A stretch of 44,991 bases of DNA from Chlorobiaceae bacterium (GTDB taxonomy: Bacteria > Bacteroidota > Chlorobiia > Chlorobiales > Chlorobiaceae). This document shows, in pieces, positions 15,190 through 26,103 of the stretch (within the stretch, counting starts at the first letter, position 1; the number at the start of each line of letters is the position of its first letter). The stretch is taken from NCBI GenBank assembly GCA_013334485.1, contig JAAXXL010000016.1:1-44991 (forward strand). Reading direction: 5' to 3'. The notes beneath the pieces were generated by a model. It made no database searches. It was given only the letters and a program-made list of their open reading frames with translations, and had not been told where the DNA came from. The position numbers and the translations under genes are program-made.

Positions 15190-16640
15190 TGCCCGAAATC
15201 AGGCTTCAACAGAAACAGACAACACTTCTCTCTGCTCAGCAGATTTTAAGCAGTCAGCTTCTACAGTTGCCGCTCTTGAATCTTGAAGAGCGGATTTTTG
15301 AAGAGTTGCAGGAGAACCCTCTTCTTGAGCTTATAGAAGAACGCAAGGATGTTGCCGGTGACGTGCCTGACGTGCCTGACCATCTTGATGGTGAAGAGAT
15401 GTTCGATTCCGAGGATCGGTTCCGAAAAAGTTCACTTAAAGAGCGCAATGATTCTCCACTGCCGGGTGAAGCAGCGGAAGGGAGATTGAACTTTACTCAT
15501 GAGAGTGCGCCAAAGGACCGTTTTTTTCAGGCTGTTCAGCAGGACAGTTTTTATGAAAAGCTTCTCCGTCAGCTTGCCCTTCATGAAGGGGTTGGCCCGA
15601 GAGAGGGGAAGATTGCTCTTGAGATTCTCGGTAATCTTGATGGTGACGGTTACTTCACCGATGACGATGAGGTGATTATTGAGAGCCTTCGTCTTGATGG
15701 GTTTGATCTCCGTAAAGGCGAGCTGGAGTCAATGCTTCGCAAAATTCAGTTTCTTGATCCTCCAGGTATTGCTGCAAGGGATCTTCGTGAAAGACTTCTT
15801 GTTCAACTTGAATTTCTCAGAAGCCGTTATGAATCAGCGACCTATGAGGTTGCTCGAAAAATTCTCTCTCATCACTTTGATGATTTTCTTCATCGTCGCT
15901 ATGCAAAGCTGCTGAAAAAACTTGATTTGGCGCCTGAACAGGTTGAAGCAGCAGTTTCCGCTATTGCCGCGCTTGATCCCCATCCGGGAGTTTTTCAGGA
16001 GGATGGAGGGTATTACATCACGCCTGATTTTCTTGTGAGCTATGAAAACGGATCTCTGACAGCGGTGCTCAATGACCGGAGTTCGCTCTCTGTTCAGATC
16101 ACTGACCGCTATAAGGAGTTACTGAAAAACAGAAAGAGCCCGAAAGAGGATAAAAAGTTTATCCGTCAGAACCTTAATCGCGCAAAAGAGTTTACCAGTG
16201 CCATCGAAACAAGGCGCCAGACACTGCTCAGGGTGATTGAGGCGCTTATGCATCGGCAGTATGGCTTTTTTATATCCGGGCCGGAGCAGCTTCTGCCGCT
16301 CGGTATGAAAACCGTTGCGGCAGATACCGGACTTGATATTTCAACTATCAGCCGTGCGGTAAACGGCAAGTATGTGCAGACCTCATTTGGCGTTTTTGAA
16401 TTGAAGTACTTTTTCAGCGCAGGCCTCTCAACTGAGGAGGGTGAAGATCTCTCGAACAAGATTATCCGGCAGTACATTGCTGAAATGGTTGCCGACGAGG
16501 ATCCCAATAATCCGCTGAGTGATGACGGTATGACTGATTTGTTGAAGAAAAGGGGAGTGCATATTGCGAGAAGAACGGTTGCAAAATACCGTGAACAAAT
16601 GCAAATTCCAGTGGCAAGATTAAGGAAAAAAATATTTTGA
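15189..16640 (+). CDS. rpoN: RNA polymerase sigma-54 factor
   Basis: Sigma-54 directs RNA polymerase to -24/-12 promoters that need an AAA+ activator, classically nitrogen-fixation and nitrogen-assimilation genes. Region I is Gln/Leu-rich (RLQQKQTTLLSAQQILSSQ), followed by an acidic region II. The core-binding region lies mid-protein, and the HTH segment TVAADTGLDISTISRAVNGK is near residue 373. The RpoN box ARRTVAKYREQMQIP is near the C-terminus. I place the start at ATG 15189 (483 residues), which follows AAGG and overlaps the DUF3109 stop. A longer frame from 15141 would add 16 residues inside that gene. HslV follows after 3 bp. Confidence 0.96.
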   Translation: MPEIRLQQKQTTLLSAQQILSSQLLQLPLLNLEERIFEELQENPLLELIEERKDVAGDVPDVPDHLDGEEMFDSEDRFRKSSLKERNDSPLPGEAAEGRLNFTHESAPKDRFFQAVQQDSFYEKLLRQLALHEGVGPREGKIALEILGNLDGDGYFTDDDEVIIESLRLDGFDLRKGELESMLRKIQFLDPPGIAARDLRERLLVQLEFLRSRYESATYEVARKILSHHFDDFLHRRYAKLLKKLDLAPEQVEAAVSAIAALDPHPGVFQEDGGYYITPDFLVSYENGSLTAVLNDRSSLSVQITDRYKELLKNRKSPKEDKKFIRQNLNRAKEFTSAIETRRQTLLRVIEALMHRQYGFFISGPEQLLPLGMKTVAADTGLDISTISRAVNGKYVQTSFGVFELKYFFSAGLSTEEGEDLSNKIIRQYIAEMVADEDPNNPLSDDGMTDLLKKRGVHIARRTVAKYREQMQIPVARLRKKIF

Positions 16641-16643
16641 TTG

Positions 16644-17192
16644 ATGAAAAACAGTGAGAAGCCCATTATCCGTTCTACAACGGTCATTGGTGTATTGAGA
16701 GATGGCAAGGCTGCACTTGGAAGTGACGGGCAGATGACGCTTGGAAACACCGTTATCAAGCACTCGACACGCAAAATCAGGAGGTTGTATCAGGGTAAGC
16801 TTGTTGCCGGTTTTGCCGGTGCAACGGCTGACGCGGTAACTCTTCTTGACCGGTTTGAGGAGAAGCTTGAAGCCTATAACGGAAAGCTTGATCGTGCAGC
16901 GGTGGAGCTTGCCAAAGAGTGGAGAACCGACAAGTATCTCCGCCGTCTTGAGGCGATGCTTGCCATTGTCAGCAGTGAAAAGGCGCTGATTATCTCCGGA
17001 ACCGGTGATGTCATAGAGCCGGAGGATGGTATTGTTGCTATTGGAAGCGGCAGCATGTATGCCCTTGCAGCAGCGCGTGCGCTCATGAAGCACTCCTCAC
17101 TTTCGGCAAAGGAGATCGTTCAGGAGAGTTTGAAGATCGCTTCTGATATCTGTATTTATACCAACGATCACATTATTGTTGAGGAGGTTTGA
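16644..17192 (+). CDS. hslV: ATP-dependent protease proteolytic subunit HslV
   Basis: HslV forms a double-hexameric threonine protease that degrades proteins unfolded by HslU. The mature N-terminus should begin at the TT of [20 protein letters not shown], so about 11 residues ([11 protein letters not shown]) would be cleaved to free the catalytic Thr. [10 protein letters not shown] and the conserved [20 protein letters not shown] segment are present, and so is the late [15 protein letters not shown] motif. I use ATG 16644; a TTG at 16641 directly precedes it. The gene abuts rpoN (3-bp gap), and hslU follows 76 bp downstream, the usual gene order. Confidence 0.94.
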   Translation: MKNSEKPIIRSTTVIGVLRDGKAALGSDGQMTLGNTVIKHSTRKIRRLYQGKLVAGFAGATADAVTLLDRFEEKLEAYNGKLDRAAVELAKEWRTDKYLRRLEAMLAIVSSEKALIISGTGDVIEPEDGIVAIGSGSMYALAAARALMKHSSLSAKEIVQESLKIASDICIYTNDHIIVEEV

Positions 17193-17268
17193 GGGTCGCG
17201 CGGTTTTTCGCGGTTCGGATCCTTTTTTATAATTATTCTGTGGGATTCACAATTTTTTCAGCATTAAA

Positions 17269-18753
17269 ATGACTATGAACAGCAAGGTGAATGTTTTTGC
17301 TCTGCCTGAAGGAAATGGCGTAAGAAAAAGTTCTATCGCAGAGCATAATCTGACGCCAAACCAGATTGTTGCCCTTCTTGACAAATATATTATCGGCCAG
17401 AGAGATGCCAAAAAATCGGTTGCCATAGCGCTCCGAAACAGGCTTCGCCGTCAGAATGTGAGTGACGAGCTGCGTGATGAGATCATGCCGAACAATATTA
17501 TTATGATCGGGCCTACCGGTGTAGGAAAAACCGAGATCGCCCGAAGGTTGGCCAAGCTTGCAAAAGCTCCATTTGTCAAGGTTGAGGCTTCAAAGTTTAC
17601 CGAAGTGGGTTATGTCGGTCGTGACGTGGAGTCGATGATTCGTGATCTTGTGGATCAGAGTGTGGCTATGGTGAGAAGCGAGAAGTCTGAAGAGGTTCGT
17701 GAAAAGGCTGCTCTGCTTGTTGAAGAGCGTTTACTTGATATTCTCCTTCCTCCGGTTGCACAATCACAGGAGTCACTTGATGATGAAGCTGACAGTGAAG
17801 GCGAGGCTCTTGCGACCCTTTCCACTGAAGAGGGTGACCCTTCAGTTGAGGCTAACCGTCGAAGCCGCCGCAAAATGCTGGAGCGGTTGCGTAATGGCAA
17901 GCTTGAGGATCGCCAGATTGAGATGGATATCTCCGGTGACTCTCCGGGGGGTGGCATGATGCAGATTTTCGGTCCTCTCGGCCAGATGGAGGAGATAGGC
18001 GGGATGATGCAGGATCTCATGAGCGGATTGCCGCGCAAACGCAAAAAAAGAAGGGTTACCATTGCCGAAGCCCGCAAACTGCTTGAACAGGAAGAGGTGC
18101 AGAAGCTTATTGATATGGAGAGTGTGGTCAAGGAGGCGATCAACAAGGTTGAGCAGTCAGGTATTGTTTTTATTGATGAGATCGATAAAATCGCAGCTCC
18201 ATCTACCGGTGCAGGCGGCAAGGGTCCGGATGTCAGCAGGGAGGGTGTTCAGCGCGATCTGTTGCCGATAGTTGAGGGCTCAAATGTTGCCACAAAACAT
18301 GGCATGGTCAAGACCGATCATGTGCTCTTTATTGCTTCGGGAGCTTTTCATGTAGCCAAGCCATCTGATCTCATTCCGGAACTACAGGGTCGTTTTCCGA
18401 TCAGGGTGGAGTTGAAAAGCCTCACCGAGGAGGACTTTTTTCTTATTCTCACCCAGCCGAAAAATGCACTGATCAAGCAGTACACTGCTCTTCTTGCCAC
18501 CGAAGGGGTGGAGTTGAGCTTCAGTGAGGGCGCAATCCGTGAAATTGCCAGAATAGCAGCACAGGTCAATGAGAGTGTCGAGAATATCGGTGCAAGACGT
18601 TTGCATACCATTCTGACCAATCTTCTTGAGGAGCTGATGTTCAATATTCCGGAAAATGTGTCTGATGAGAAGATTGAGATTGATGAGGCTATGGTGAAGG
18701 AGAAACTGAACCATGTTGTTGCTGACAGGGATCTCAGTCAATACATCCTGTAA
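17269..18753 (+). CDS. hslU: ATP-dependent protease ATPase subunit HslU
   Basis: HslU is the AAA+ unfoldase partner of HslV. The N-terminal [20 protein letters not shown] is near residue 28-47, Walker [10 protein letters not shown] near 84-92, and the pore/RKLL region [20 protein letters not shown] near 111-130. A long, charged I-domain with Gly/Met-rich [16 protein letters not shown] spans roughly 135-290. Walker [10 protein letters not shown] is near 300, sensor and C-terminal [15 protein letters not shown] near 443. At 494 residues it is about 50 longer than the E. coli protein, mostly from the I-domain. A second ATG at 17275 is also possible. AroQ follows after 20 bp. Confidence 0.95.
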   Translation: MTMNSKVNVFALPEGNGVRKSSIAEHNLTPNQIVALLDKYIIGQRDAKKSVAIALRNRLRRQNVSDELRDEIMPNNIIMIGPTGVGKTEIARRLAKLAKAPFVKVEASKFTEVGYVGRDVESMIRDLVDQSVAMVRSEKSEEVREKAALLVEERLLDILLPPVAQSQESLDDEADSEGEALATLSTEEGDPSVEANRRSRRKMLERLRNGKLEDRQIEMDISGDSPGGGMMQIFGPLGQMEEIGGMMQDLMSGLPRKRKKRRVTIAEARKLLEQEEVQKLIDMESVVKEAINKVEQSGIVFIDEIDKIAAPSTGAGGKGPDVSREGVQRDLLPIVEGSNVATKHGMVKTDHVLFIASGAFHVAKPSDLIPELQGRFPIRVELKSLTEEDFFLILTQPKNALIKQYTALLATEGVELSFSEGAIREIARIAAQVNESVENIGARRLHTILTNLLEELMFNIPENVSDEKIEIDEAMVKEKLNHVVADRDLSQYIL

Positions 18754-18773
18754 TTTTACGCAACATTACTGCT

Positions 18774-19250
18774 ATGAGCGGAAATTCAATACTTGTGCTT
18801 AATGGTCCGAACCTTTCACGACTCGGCAAACGCGAGCCTGAAATTTATGGACACCAGACACTTGCAGATATCAATTGTGGCGTTGCTGAAAGCTTTCCTG
18901 ATCTCACTTTTGAGTTTTTCCAGTCCGAACACGAGGGGATGCTGATTGAAAAACTTTTTGAGTGCGAGGATCGGGGCGGCTTTATCGGCGTTATACTCAA
19001 TGCCGGAGCGCTCACTCACTACTCGATTGCGCTGCGTGATGCCATCAGTGCGGTGAGTCTGGCGGTTGTTGAGGTTCATCTTTCAAACATCTATGCCCGT
19101 GAGGAGTTCCGCCGTTCATCGGTCATCTCGGAGGTCTGCATGGGTGTCATCAGCGGGTTCGGAGCGAACAGCTACCATCTTGGTGTAAGGGCTCTCGTTG
19201 GCATCGCCCCAAGGAAGAAAAAGATATCGGTAGCGGTCAGAGAGGCGTGA
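18774..19250 (+). CDS. aroQ: 3-Dehydroquinate dehydratase, type II
   Basis: AroQ dehydrates 3-dehydroquinate to 3-dehydroshikimate, step three of the shikimate pathway; type II forms a dodecamer. Signatures are NGPNLSRLGKREPEIYG (residues 9-25, including the active-site Arg and Tyr), FFQSEHEGMLIEKLFE near 45, LNAGALTHYSIALRDAI near 73, and EVHLSNIYAREEFRRSSV near 100 with the conserved His. The length of 158 residues is slightly above the usual 145-150. It closes the DUF3109-rpoN-hslV-hslU-aroQ group and converges on the TPR gene; no clear terminator lies in the 36-bp gap. Confidence 0.95.
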   Translation: MSGNSILVLNGPNLSRLGKREPEIYGHQTLADINCGVAESFPDLTFEFFQSEHEGMLIEKLFECEDRGGFIGVILNAGALTHYSIALRDAISAVSLAVVEVHLSNIYAREEFRRSSVISEVCMGVISGFGANSYHLGVRALVGIAPRKKKISVAVREA

Positions 19251-19286
19251 GCTGTTCTTTGCGGCAGGCTTCACACCTCTTTTGGC

Positions 19287-20099
19287 TTATTCGGAATATT
19301 TTTTCAGGAGTGCGCGCATCTCATCAAGACGCCGCCGGTCACTCGGCATGATGACCGGTTTGTTGAGTGCAGTTTTCATGAGTTTCAGCGCTTCATCCCG
19401 GTTGTTTTGATCAAGTTCGATCAGGGCAAGTTCATGATAGTTGCGGATAATTCTTGAATCAATGCTGATTGCCTTCCTGAACGCTTTTTTAGCAAGATCA
19501 TAATTGCCTGTCGGCATCTCGCCGATGAAGGCATTGCCTACCACTCTTTTGAACCAGCTTATTTTAGCCGCTTCACGGTAATAGGAACCGAGAATAGAAA
19601 GGGCGGTCTCGTCGTTCGGGTTTAGTCTCAGCGCACTGTCCAGTGCCCGTTTTACCTCTTTTGCACGGTTCAGTTTTTCGTTTGATCCTGTTTTGTCTGC
19701 CATGATTCCCAGCGAAGCGGCATACCAGGAGTGTCCTTTTGCGATTGTGCTGTCAAGGGTAATGCAGGTTTTTGCATACTCTACGGCTTTTCGATAGTAT
19801 CGTAACCGTTCATCTTTTTTCGTGCGATCAACCGACTCTCCAATGCTGACGTTGAGTCGGGAGAGTTTCCAGTAGAGATCTGCGTTACCGGGGTTACGGC
19901 GAACCTCAATCGTATAGATGGAGTCGGCTACAGGATAGTTCATGTTCCAGAATGCCTTGTCGGCCAGTTCAAGTGCCGATTCTTTGCGTTCTGTGGTTGC
20001 GCATGATGCCTTCAGGGGAGCGAAGAGGGCGGAGAGGGCAAATAGAAGAAGAGAGGCGTACCTGCTGAAGCGGGGCAGATGTTTCGTGGTGTTACTCAT
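19287..20099 (-). CDS. Periplasmic TPR-repeat protein
   Basis: This 270-residue protein has a signal peptide (about residues 1-32, SLLLFALSALFAPLKASCA). A Cys sits at about residue 33, with no good lipobox. The rest is helical with TPR-like units: ADSIYTIEVRRNPGNADLYW near 55, KTCITLDSTIAKGHSWYAAS near 113, ALRLNPNDETALSILGSYY near 155, and AFRKAISIDSRIIRNYHELA near 207. It resembles the RMD/regulator-of-microtubule-dynamics-like TPR proteins seen in bacteria. TPR arrays hold protein partners; which ones is unknown. It is downstream of the DoxX-like gene with only 6 bp between them, so co-transcription is likely. Confidence 0.82.
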   Translation of the reverse strand: MSNTTKHLPRFSRYASLLLFALSALFAPLKASCATTERKESALELADKAFWNMNYPVADSIYTIEVRRNPGNADLYWKLSRLNVSIGESVDRTKKDERLRYYRKAVEYAKTCITLDSTIAKGHSWYAASLGIMADKTGSNEKLNRAKEVKRALDSALRLNPNDETALSILGSYYREAAKISWFKRVVGNAFIGEMPTGNYDLAKKAFRKAISIDSRIIRNYHELALIELDQNNRDEALKLMKTALNKPVIMPSDRRRLDEMRALLKKYSE

Positions 20100-20105
20100 G
20101 GAGCT

Positions 20106-20606
20106 TTATTTAAACCAGATTGAAGCCGGGTATTTGTTGTGAAGAGTCCTGTCAAAACCGAGCCACTGGCCTGAAGGAAAGAGCATCATCATGATGGCAA
20201 AAAGCATAAATGGAGGAAGTGTGAGGTTGTAAAAACCTCCTGCAGCAAAGTTCAGTACCATAAAGAGCGCAAATGCAGCGTTGGCTCTTACGGCAACGCC
20301 AAAAATCAGCCCGAGCCCGATGATGAGCTCCCCCACAGTGACTATCCATGCAATGGGAACAGCCAGAGGGATGGCAAACTGCTCAAGGTAGAGTGACTGA
20401 AAAGAGCCTTCCGGCAGTTCAGCAAACCTTTTGAGAAAATAGAACTGCATGAGGTCGCTCCAGAGCCATCCTTTTGTGAATTTATGCCAGAAGCCGTAAA
20501 GAAAAAAGAGAGCAAAGAGATATCGACCTGAAAGAAAAAGGATGATTCCTGCGGTTTGAAGCGGAGCCTCTCTGAACTGCTCTCTCTGCCACTGGAAATT
20601 GCTCAT
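20106..20606 (-). CDS. DoxX/DoxD-like membrane protein
   Basis: This 166-residue inner-membrane protein has four hydrophobic helices (around residues 22-40, 83-100, 103-125 and 130-148). It shows the DoxX-family pattern ALFFLYGFWHKFTKGWLWSD in the first helix and IVTVGELIIGLGLIFGVAVR in the middle. DoxX/DoxD proteins include the large subunit of thiosulfate:quinone oxidoreductase in Acidianus and many uncharacterised quinone-linked proteins. A sulfur-oxidation role would suit a green sulfur bacterium but is inference; the partner subunit DoxA is not adjacent. The TPR gene follows after 6 bp. Confidence 0.8.
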   Translation of the reverse strand: MSNFQWQREQFREAPLQTAGIILFLSGRYLFALFFLYGFWHKFTKGWLWSDLMQFYFLKRFAELPEGSFQSLYLEQFAIPLAVPIAWIVTVGELIIGLGLIFGVAVRANAAFALFMVLNFAAGGFYNLTLPPFMLFAIMMMLFPSGQWLGFDRTLHNKYPASIWFK

Positions 20607-20684
20607 AGACAGGTTTATAAGAGTTTCGTTGATCCTTGCTGTTTCCCGAGTTGAATATAAATATATTTTGAAATAACAAAGCTG

Positions 20685-20707
20685 AAAGGAGAACCCTCCT
20701 TTTTTTT
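20685..20707. terminator. Short hairpin with T-run near the end of priA
   Basis: AAAGGAG pairs with CTCCTTT around AACC, and a run of T continues to 20707 on the plus strand. The orientation is awkward because the flanking genes are on the minus strand, where only a short T-run follows. It may be a weak priA terminator. Confidence 0.35.
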
Positions 20708-20713
20708 GGATTG

Positions 20714-23146
20714 TTACATGAGGTTCTGCGGATCAACATCGACAATAAATGAGAGCCGGGAGAGGCGGAAGCGGGAGTTGATATCATCACTCATCTGTTT
20801 GATGAATGTCGCTGAAAGTTTTGCTTCGAAGAGTTTTACCAGTACATGGTATCGAAAGCGGCCTCTTATTTTCGCGATTCCTGCCGGTGCGGGCCCGAGA
20901 ATGGTGCCGCTTCGGGGGGGGAGATGCTCAGTCAGGGTCTCCCTGCAATAGAGCGCTGCCGCTTCGGCCTCTTTTTCCTCTGTTGCACTGCATTCGAATT
21001 TTATGAGTCGCGATGCCGGCGGGTAGCAGAGAGCCTTTCTGGTGGCCAGTTCCTGTTCAAAAAACTTTTCATAGTTCCCGTGCAAGAGAGCAGTGAAGAC
21101 ATCACTCTCTTTGTTGTAGACCTGAAGGTAGACCTCTCCGGGCAGTGTAGAGCGTCCAGCTCTTCCGGCAACCTGTGTCAAGAGTGAGTATGTCCGTTCT
21201 GATGCTCTGAAGTCCGGAATATTGAGCCCGATATCAGCCATAAGCACGCCCACGAGGGTTACAGCAGGGAAATCGAGACCTTTGGCAACCATCTGTGTTC
21301 CAAGCAGGATGCGGGCTTTCCGTTCATGAAACTCATGAAGAATGCGTCCATGGGAGCCTTTCCTTGTTGTTGTATCGAAATCCATTCTGAGGATTTTTTC
21401 GTCCGGAAAAAGCTTCTGCAGCTCCTCTTCAATGCGTTCAGTCCCGCTGCTTTTAAAAAACAGGTCGGTCGATGAGCACTTTTCACATGAGGCGGTAAAC
21501 CTTACGGTGTGTCCGCAGTAGTGGCAGCAGAGCTGTTTTCGGGCAGCATGGTAGACCATCGGAATGTTACAGAACCGGCAGAGAGGCGTGTGACCGCATG
21601 AGAGGCAGAAGATGCTTCCGGCAAAGCCTCTTCTGTTCTGCAGCAGGATGACCTGTTCGTTTTTTTCAAGACGCAGCTCTATCTGGCGGTAGAGAAGTTC
21701 TGAAATTGATGATGAAGCTTTCGGGCTCTCTTTCATCCAGATCAGCTTGATGAGAGGCATTGCTGCGCCATCAACTCTCTCCTTCAGATTGAGCAGGGTG
21801 TATTTCCCGTTGCGGGCATTATTGTATGACTCAAAGGAGGGGGTTGCTGATCCGAGCACACAGATTGCTCCGCTGAAGAGTGCTCTCATGATTGCTGTAT
21901 CCCTGGCTTGATAACGGGGAGTGCGATCCTGTTTGTAGGCGCCATCATGCTCTTCGTCTACAATGATTGCGCCAAGGTTTTCAAGTGGAGCAAAAATGGT
22001 TGAGCGTGCACCGAGCGCGATTTTTGTTTTTCCCTGCCGGAGACGGTGCCATGCATCATACTTCTCCTGGTTGCTCATACCGCTGTGGAGGATCGTGATA
22101 TCATCATGGAAGTGCTGACGGAATCGTCCGGCAGTTTGCGGGGTGAGTGATATTTCGGGTACGAGCACAATGGCCGTTTTACCTGCGGCCAGAACACTTT
22201 TGAGGAACTCGATATAGATCAGGGTTTTCCCGCTTCCTGTTACACCATGCAGAAGAAAGCCGGCATACCGGTTTGTTTTAAAGGCACCCTCAAGCGCTTC
22301 AAGCGCTGTTTGTTGAGCTGCTGTGAGATTTTTAGCTGATTGAGGTGCTTCAGTAAAGCCGCTCGAAAAATTGCTTCTGATTTCCAGTTGAACCTTTTCA
22401 ACGAATCCTTTTTTAACGAGGGTATTGAGAATCTCTCTTGAACAGCCAATGGTTTCCGGCAGAACGCAAGAGTCGGAAGAGGAGGAGAGTGCCCGAAAAG
22501 CCTCAAGCTGTCTGGGTGCTCCAGAGAGAATCTCTTCAGCCTTATCCGGAAGAGTTTCGCTCAGCCGGTAGGCGGTTTGCACTTTCGGCCGGGTGGTTGA
22601 GAACTTTTTGGTGAGGCAGAGATGTCCGCCTCGTTCAAGTTCAGAGAGGGTTCGAAAGAGCTGTTTTTTGCCAAGCCGTCGCTGGAGTTGAAGAATAGTC
22701 ATTCGTTTTTCCCTGATCATCAACTGCATGATCGAACGCCGCAGGGTTGTATTGATCACTTTTTTGCTGTCGGCCTGCAGGGAGAAATCGGTCAGTTCAA
22801 CAAGGTCATGAATTGTTGTGCGTACAGCCGCAGGCAGAGCGGCAGTGATGGCATCAATTCGGCGGGTGAGGTAATAATCGGCCATCCACGCGGTCAGCTT
22901 GAGAAGCGATTCACTGATTACCGGTTCTGCATCATAGAGCAGATCAATAATTTCCGGCCCGGTTGTCTCGTCGGTATTATCTCTGTCAAGCGCCATAATG
23001 TAGCCGACCGAGACCGATTCAGAGCCTTTTTTTCGGGCAAGCAGTACCATGCACCCTATGCGGATCTCCTCTGCCATCGAGGCAGGAACCGTTACAGGAA
23101 AGGGCTCTCCTCTGAACAGATTTTCTGAGACGATCAGTGCTTGCAT
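20714..23146 (-). CDS. priA: Primosomal replication helicase PriA
   Basis: PriA recognises stalled forks and D-loops and reloads the replicative helicase, and it also unwinds DNA 3' to 5'. The N-terminal DNA-binding region spans about residues 1-200. Helicase motif I HGVTGSGKTLIYIEF is near 300 and the DEEH Walker B (IIVDEEHDGAYKQD) near 393. The zinc-binding insert has four CxxC pairs between about 527 and 565 (CLSCG, CRFC, CHYCG, CEKC). Motif VAGRAGRSTLPGEV is near 670. At 810 residues it is at the long end for PriA. It lies downstream of adk, separated by a terminator. Confidence 0.96.
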   Translation of the reverse strand: MQALIVSENLFRGEPFPVTVPASMAEEIRIGCMVLLARKKGSESVSVGYIMALDRDNTDETTGPEIIDLLYDAEPVISESLLKLTAWMADYYLTRRIDAITAALPAAVRTTIHDLVELTDFSLQADSKKVINTTLRRSIMQLMIREKRMTILQLQRRLGKKQLFRTLSELERGGHLCLTKKFSTTRPKVQTAYRLSETLPDKAEEILSGAPRQLEAFRALSSSSDSCVLPETIGCSREILNTLVKKGFVEKVQLEIRSNFSSGFTEAPQSAKNLTAAQQTALEALEGAFKTNRYAGFLLHGVTGSGKTLIYIEFLKSVLAAGKTAIVLVPEISLTPQTAGRFRQHFHDDITILHSGMSNQEKYDAWHRLRQGKTKIALGARSTIFAPLENLGAIIVDEEHDGAYKQDRTPRYQARDTAIMRALFSGAICVLGSATPSFESYNNARNGKYTLLNLKERVDGAAMPLIKLIWMKESPKASSSISELLYRQIELRLEKNEQVILLQNRRGFAGSIFCLSCGHTPLCRFCNIPMVYHAARKQLCCHYCGHTVRFTASCEKCSSTDLFFKSSGTERIEEELQKLFPDEKILRMDFDTTTRKGSHGRILHEFHERKARILLGTQMVAKGLDFPAVTLVGVLMADIGLNIPDFRASERTYSLLTQVAGRAGRSTLPGEVYLQVYNKESDVFTALLHGNYEKFFEQELATRKALCYPPASRLIKFECSATEEKEAEAAALYCRETLTEHLPPRSGTILGPAPAGIAKIRGRFRYHVLVKLFEAKLSATFIKQMSDDINSRFRLSRLSFIVDVDPQNLM

Positions 23147-23157
23147 GGCGGTGAATG

Positions 23158-23189
23158 AAAAAAGTCAGTGCCCGGCACTGACTTTTTTT
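23158..23189 (-). terminator. Bidirectional rho-independent terminator between adk and priA
   Basis: GTCAGTGC (23164-23171) pairs with GCACTGAC (23175-23182). An A-run comes before it (23158-23163) and a T-run after it (23183-23189), so it can work on either strand. On the minus strand it ends the adk transcript. Confidence 0.88.
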
Positions 23190-23222
23190 GACTTTTCAGA
23201 TAAATTCTCTTCTCCTGTTTGA

Positions 23223-24663
<1,441 letters not shown>

Positions 24664-24684
24664 GGTGTTTAAAGCGATTATAGA

Positions 24685-25764
24685 TTATTGCGATTCTTTC
24701 ATGCCGGTTGTTGCCAACTGACCGCATGCCGCATTAATTGTCGTTCCGTAGCTTTTTCTGATCGTGACATGCAGGCCTGAGTCAATGAGGTGTCGCAGGA
24801 ACATCTCTCTGGAGGAGCTGTTTACAGGCTTGAACCTGATATTAATGATTGAATTGTAATCAATCAAATTTATTTTGCACAAAAAGCCATGAGCAAACCG
24901 GACGAGCATCTTTGCGTCTTCAGGAGAGTCGTTGATTCCTTTAAGGAGCATATAGACAATGGTAACCGGCATGGAGGTTGCTGCACTGTATTCAGCAAGT
25001 GATTTGCCGAGTTCTTTGAGCGGATAGAGATGTGCTGCAACAGGCATGAGTGATTCCCGTTTCTGTTGTTCAGCAGCATGCAGCGAGACGGCGAGCTTTG
25101 TTTTCAGTCCTGAGGTTGCGAGTTTCCGTATTTGCGGAATCACACCGACGGTTGAAATGGTTATTTTTTTCTGCGAAACAGTGGAGCTGTAGTTTCTTGT
25201 CGAGAGAGTCTCTATCGATTCAATGACATTGTCGTAGTTCATGAGCGGTTCCCCCATACCCATAAAGACAATGTTGGTAATTTTTCGTTCAGGATTTTTG
25301 GCGGAGGCTATTGCATTGAGTGCATAAACCTGTCCGGTAATCTCTCCGGCGGTGAGGTTGCGATGCAGTCCCATTTGCCCTGTTGCGCAGAAGGTGCATT
25401 GGAATGCACAGCCTGCCTGAGAGGAGAGGCAGGCTGTCAATCGGTTCTCAGCAGGTATAAGGACTGTTTCAACCAGTTCGTTATCCGGCAGTTTCAGCAG
25501 GACTTTTTCTGTGAGGTTCTCTCCGCTCTCCAGGGTACTCTCAAGATGATCAACAAGCTCGGGATGGCTGATCGAGAAGCTCTCTGCAAGTTTCTGGCGA
25601 AGTGGGCGGCTGAGTGTTGTCATCTCCTCAAAGCTCTTTGCCTGATGACTGAAAAGCCATTGATGAATCTGTTTTGCCCTGAATGAGGGTTCATCAAGCA
25701 ACTCCAGTTCACGCTGAAGTTCCTGAAAGCTCAGATCAATAATGTTCACAAGCGGCTTGTTCAT
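24685..25764 (-). CDS. rlmN: Dual-specificity 23S rRNA/tRNA adenine-C2 methyltransferase RlmN
   Basis: RlmN is a radical-SAM enzyme that methylates C2 of A2503 in 23S rRNA and of A37 in some tRNAs. The radical-SAM cysteines are in GCAFQCTFCATG (CxxxCxxC) near residue 117. MGMGEPLMNYDNV is near 168, ISTVGVIPQIRKLA near 200, and the catalytic Cys close to the C-terminus is in INAACGQL. I place the start at 25764 (MNKPLVN, 359 residues), matching family length; an in-frame extension to 25899 would add 45 residues that look non-homologous. No good Shine-Dalgarno sequence is seen. Two further same-strand genes follow closely. Confidence 0.94.
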   Translation of the reverse strand: MNKPLVNIIDLSFQELQRELELLDEPSFRAKQIHQWLFSHQAKSFEEMTTLSRPLRQKLAESFSISHPELVDHLESTLESGENLTEKVLLKLPDNELVETVLIPAENRLTACLSSQAGCAFQCTFCATGQMGLHRNLTAGEITGQVYALNAIASAKNPERKITNIVFMGMGEPLMNYDNVIESIETLSTRNYSSTVSQKKITISTVGVIPQIRKLATSGLKTKLAVSLHAAEQQKRESLMPVAAHLYPLKELGKSLAEYSAATSMPVTIVYMLLKGINDSPEDAKMLVRFAHGFLCKINLIDYNSIINIRFKPVNSSSREMFLRHLIDSGLHVTIRKSYGTTINAACGQLATTGMKESQ

Positions 25765-26103
25765 TGCAATCAGTGAAGAGTGAAAAAAATGGATACGATG
25801 GTCGATGAATGATGGTTCTTCATCTTCATGCAGAATATATGCCCTTTTGTTTCTCCTTGGCAAAAAAAGTACTTTATACCAGAAAGTTATTGATAACAAT
25901 GGAGATGAGCGCTATTCTCCATGCGAGCGACAACAACGCTCAGGCTCCATCGATGGAGATTGTTGTTGTGAAACTTCATGCAGTTTTTTTCAGCAATCAA
26001 GACCGTCTGTTCTTGTGACAATAGCAGTGGCAGGTTTGCAGTTTTGCGTAACGGGAAAAAAGCATAGATTGAGTTTTATTTTTGATAAAGTTACTGCAAA
26101 CGA
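25765..26103. promoter_or_regulatory. Divergent gap rlmN / nrnA with a nested palindrome at 25930-25969
   Basis: This 339-bp gap between divergent genes holds a two-part hairpin. The inner 14-bp perfect palindrome CTCCATCGATGGAG is at 25945-25958. Outer arms ACAACAAC (25930-25937) and GTTGTTGT (25962-25969) pair around an asymmetric bulge. No T-run follows, so it is not a plain terminator. It could be an operator or an RNA element in either 5' leader. Open frames crossing it have no family features and are not called. Confidence 0.45.

Noticed and set aside
17655-18221. Antisense 188-residue frame opposite hslU
   Set aside because: Ser/Arg/Leu-rich shadow of a strongly conserved gene; no independent start signal or motif.
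25765-25899. Longer N-terminus of RlmN (start at 25899)
   Set aside because: The added 45 residues have unusual composition and exceed the family length; MNKPLVN at 25764 fits.
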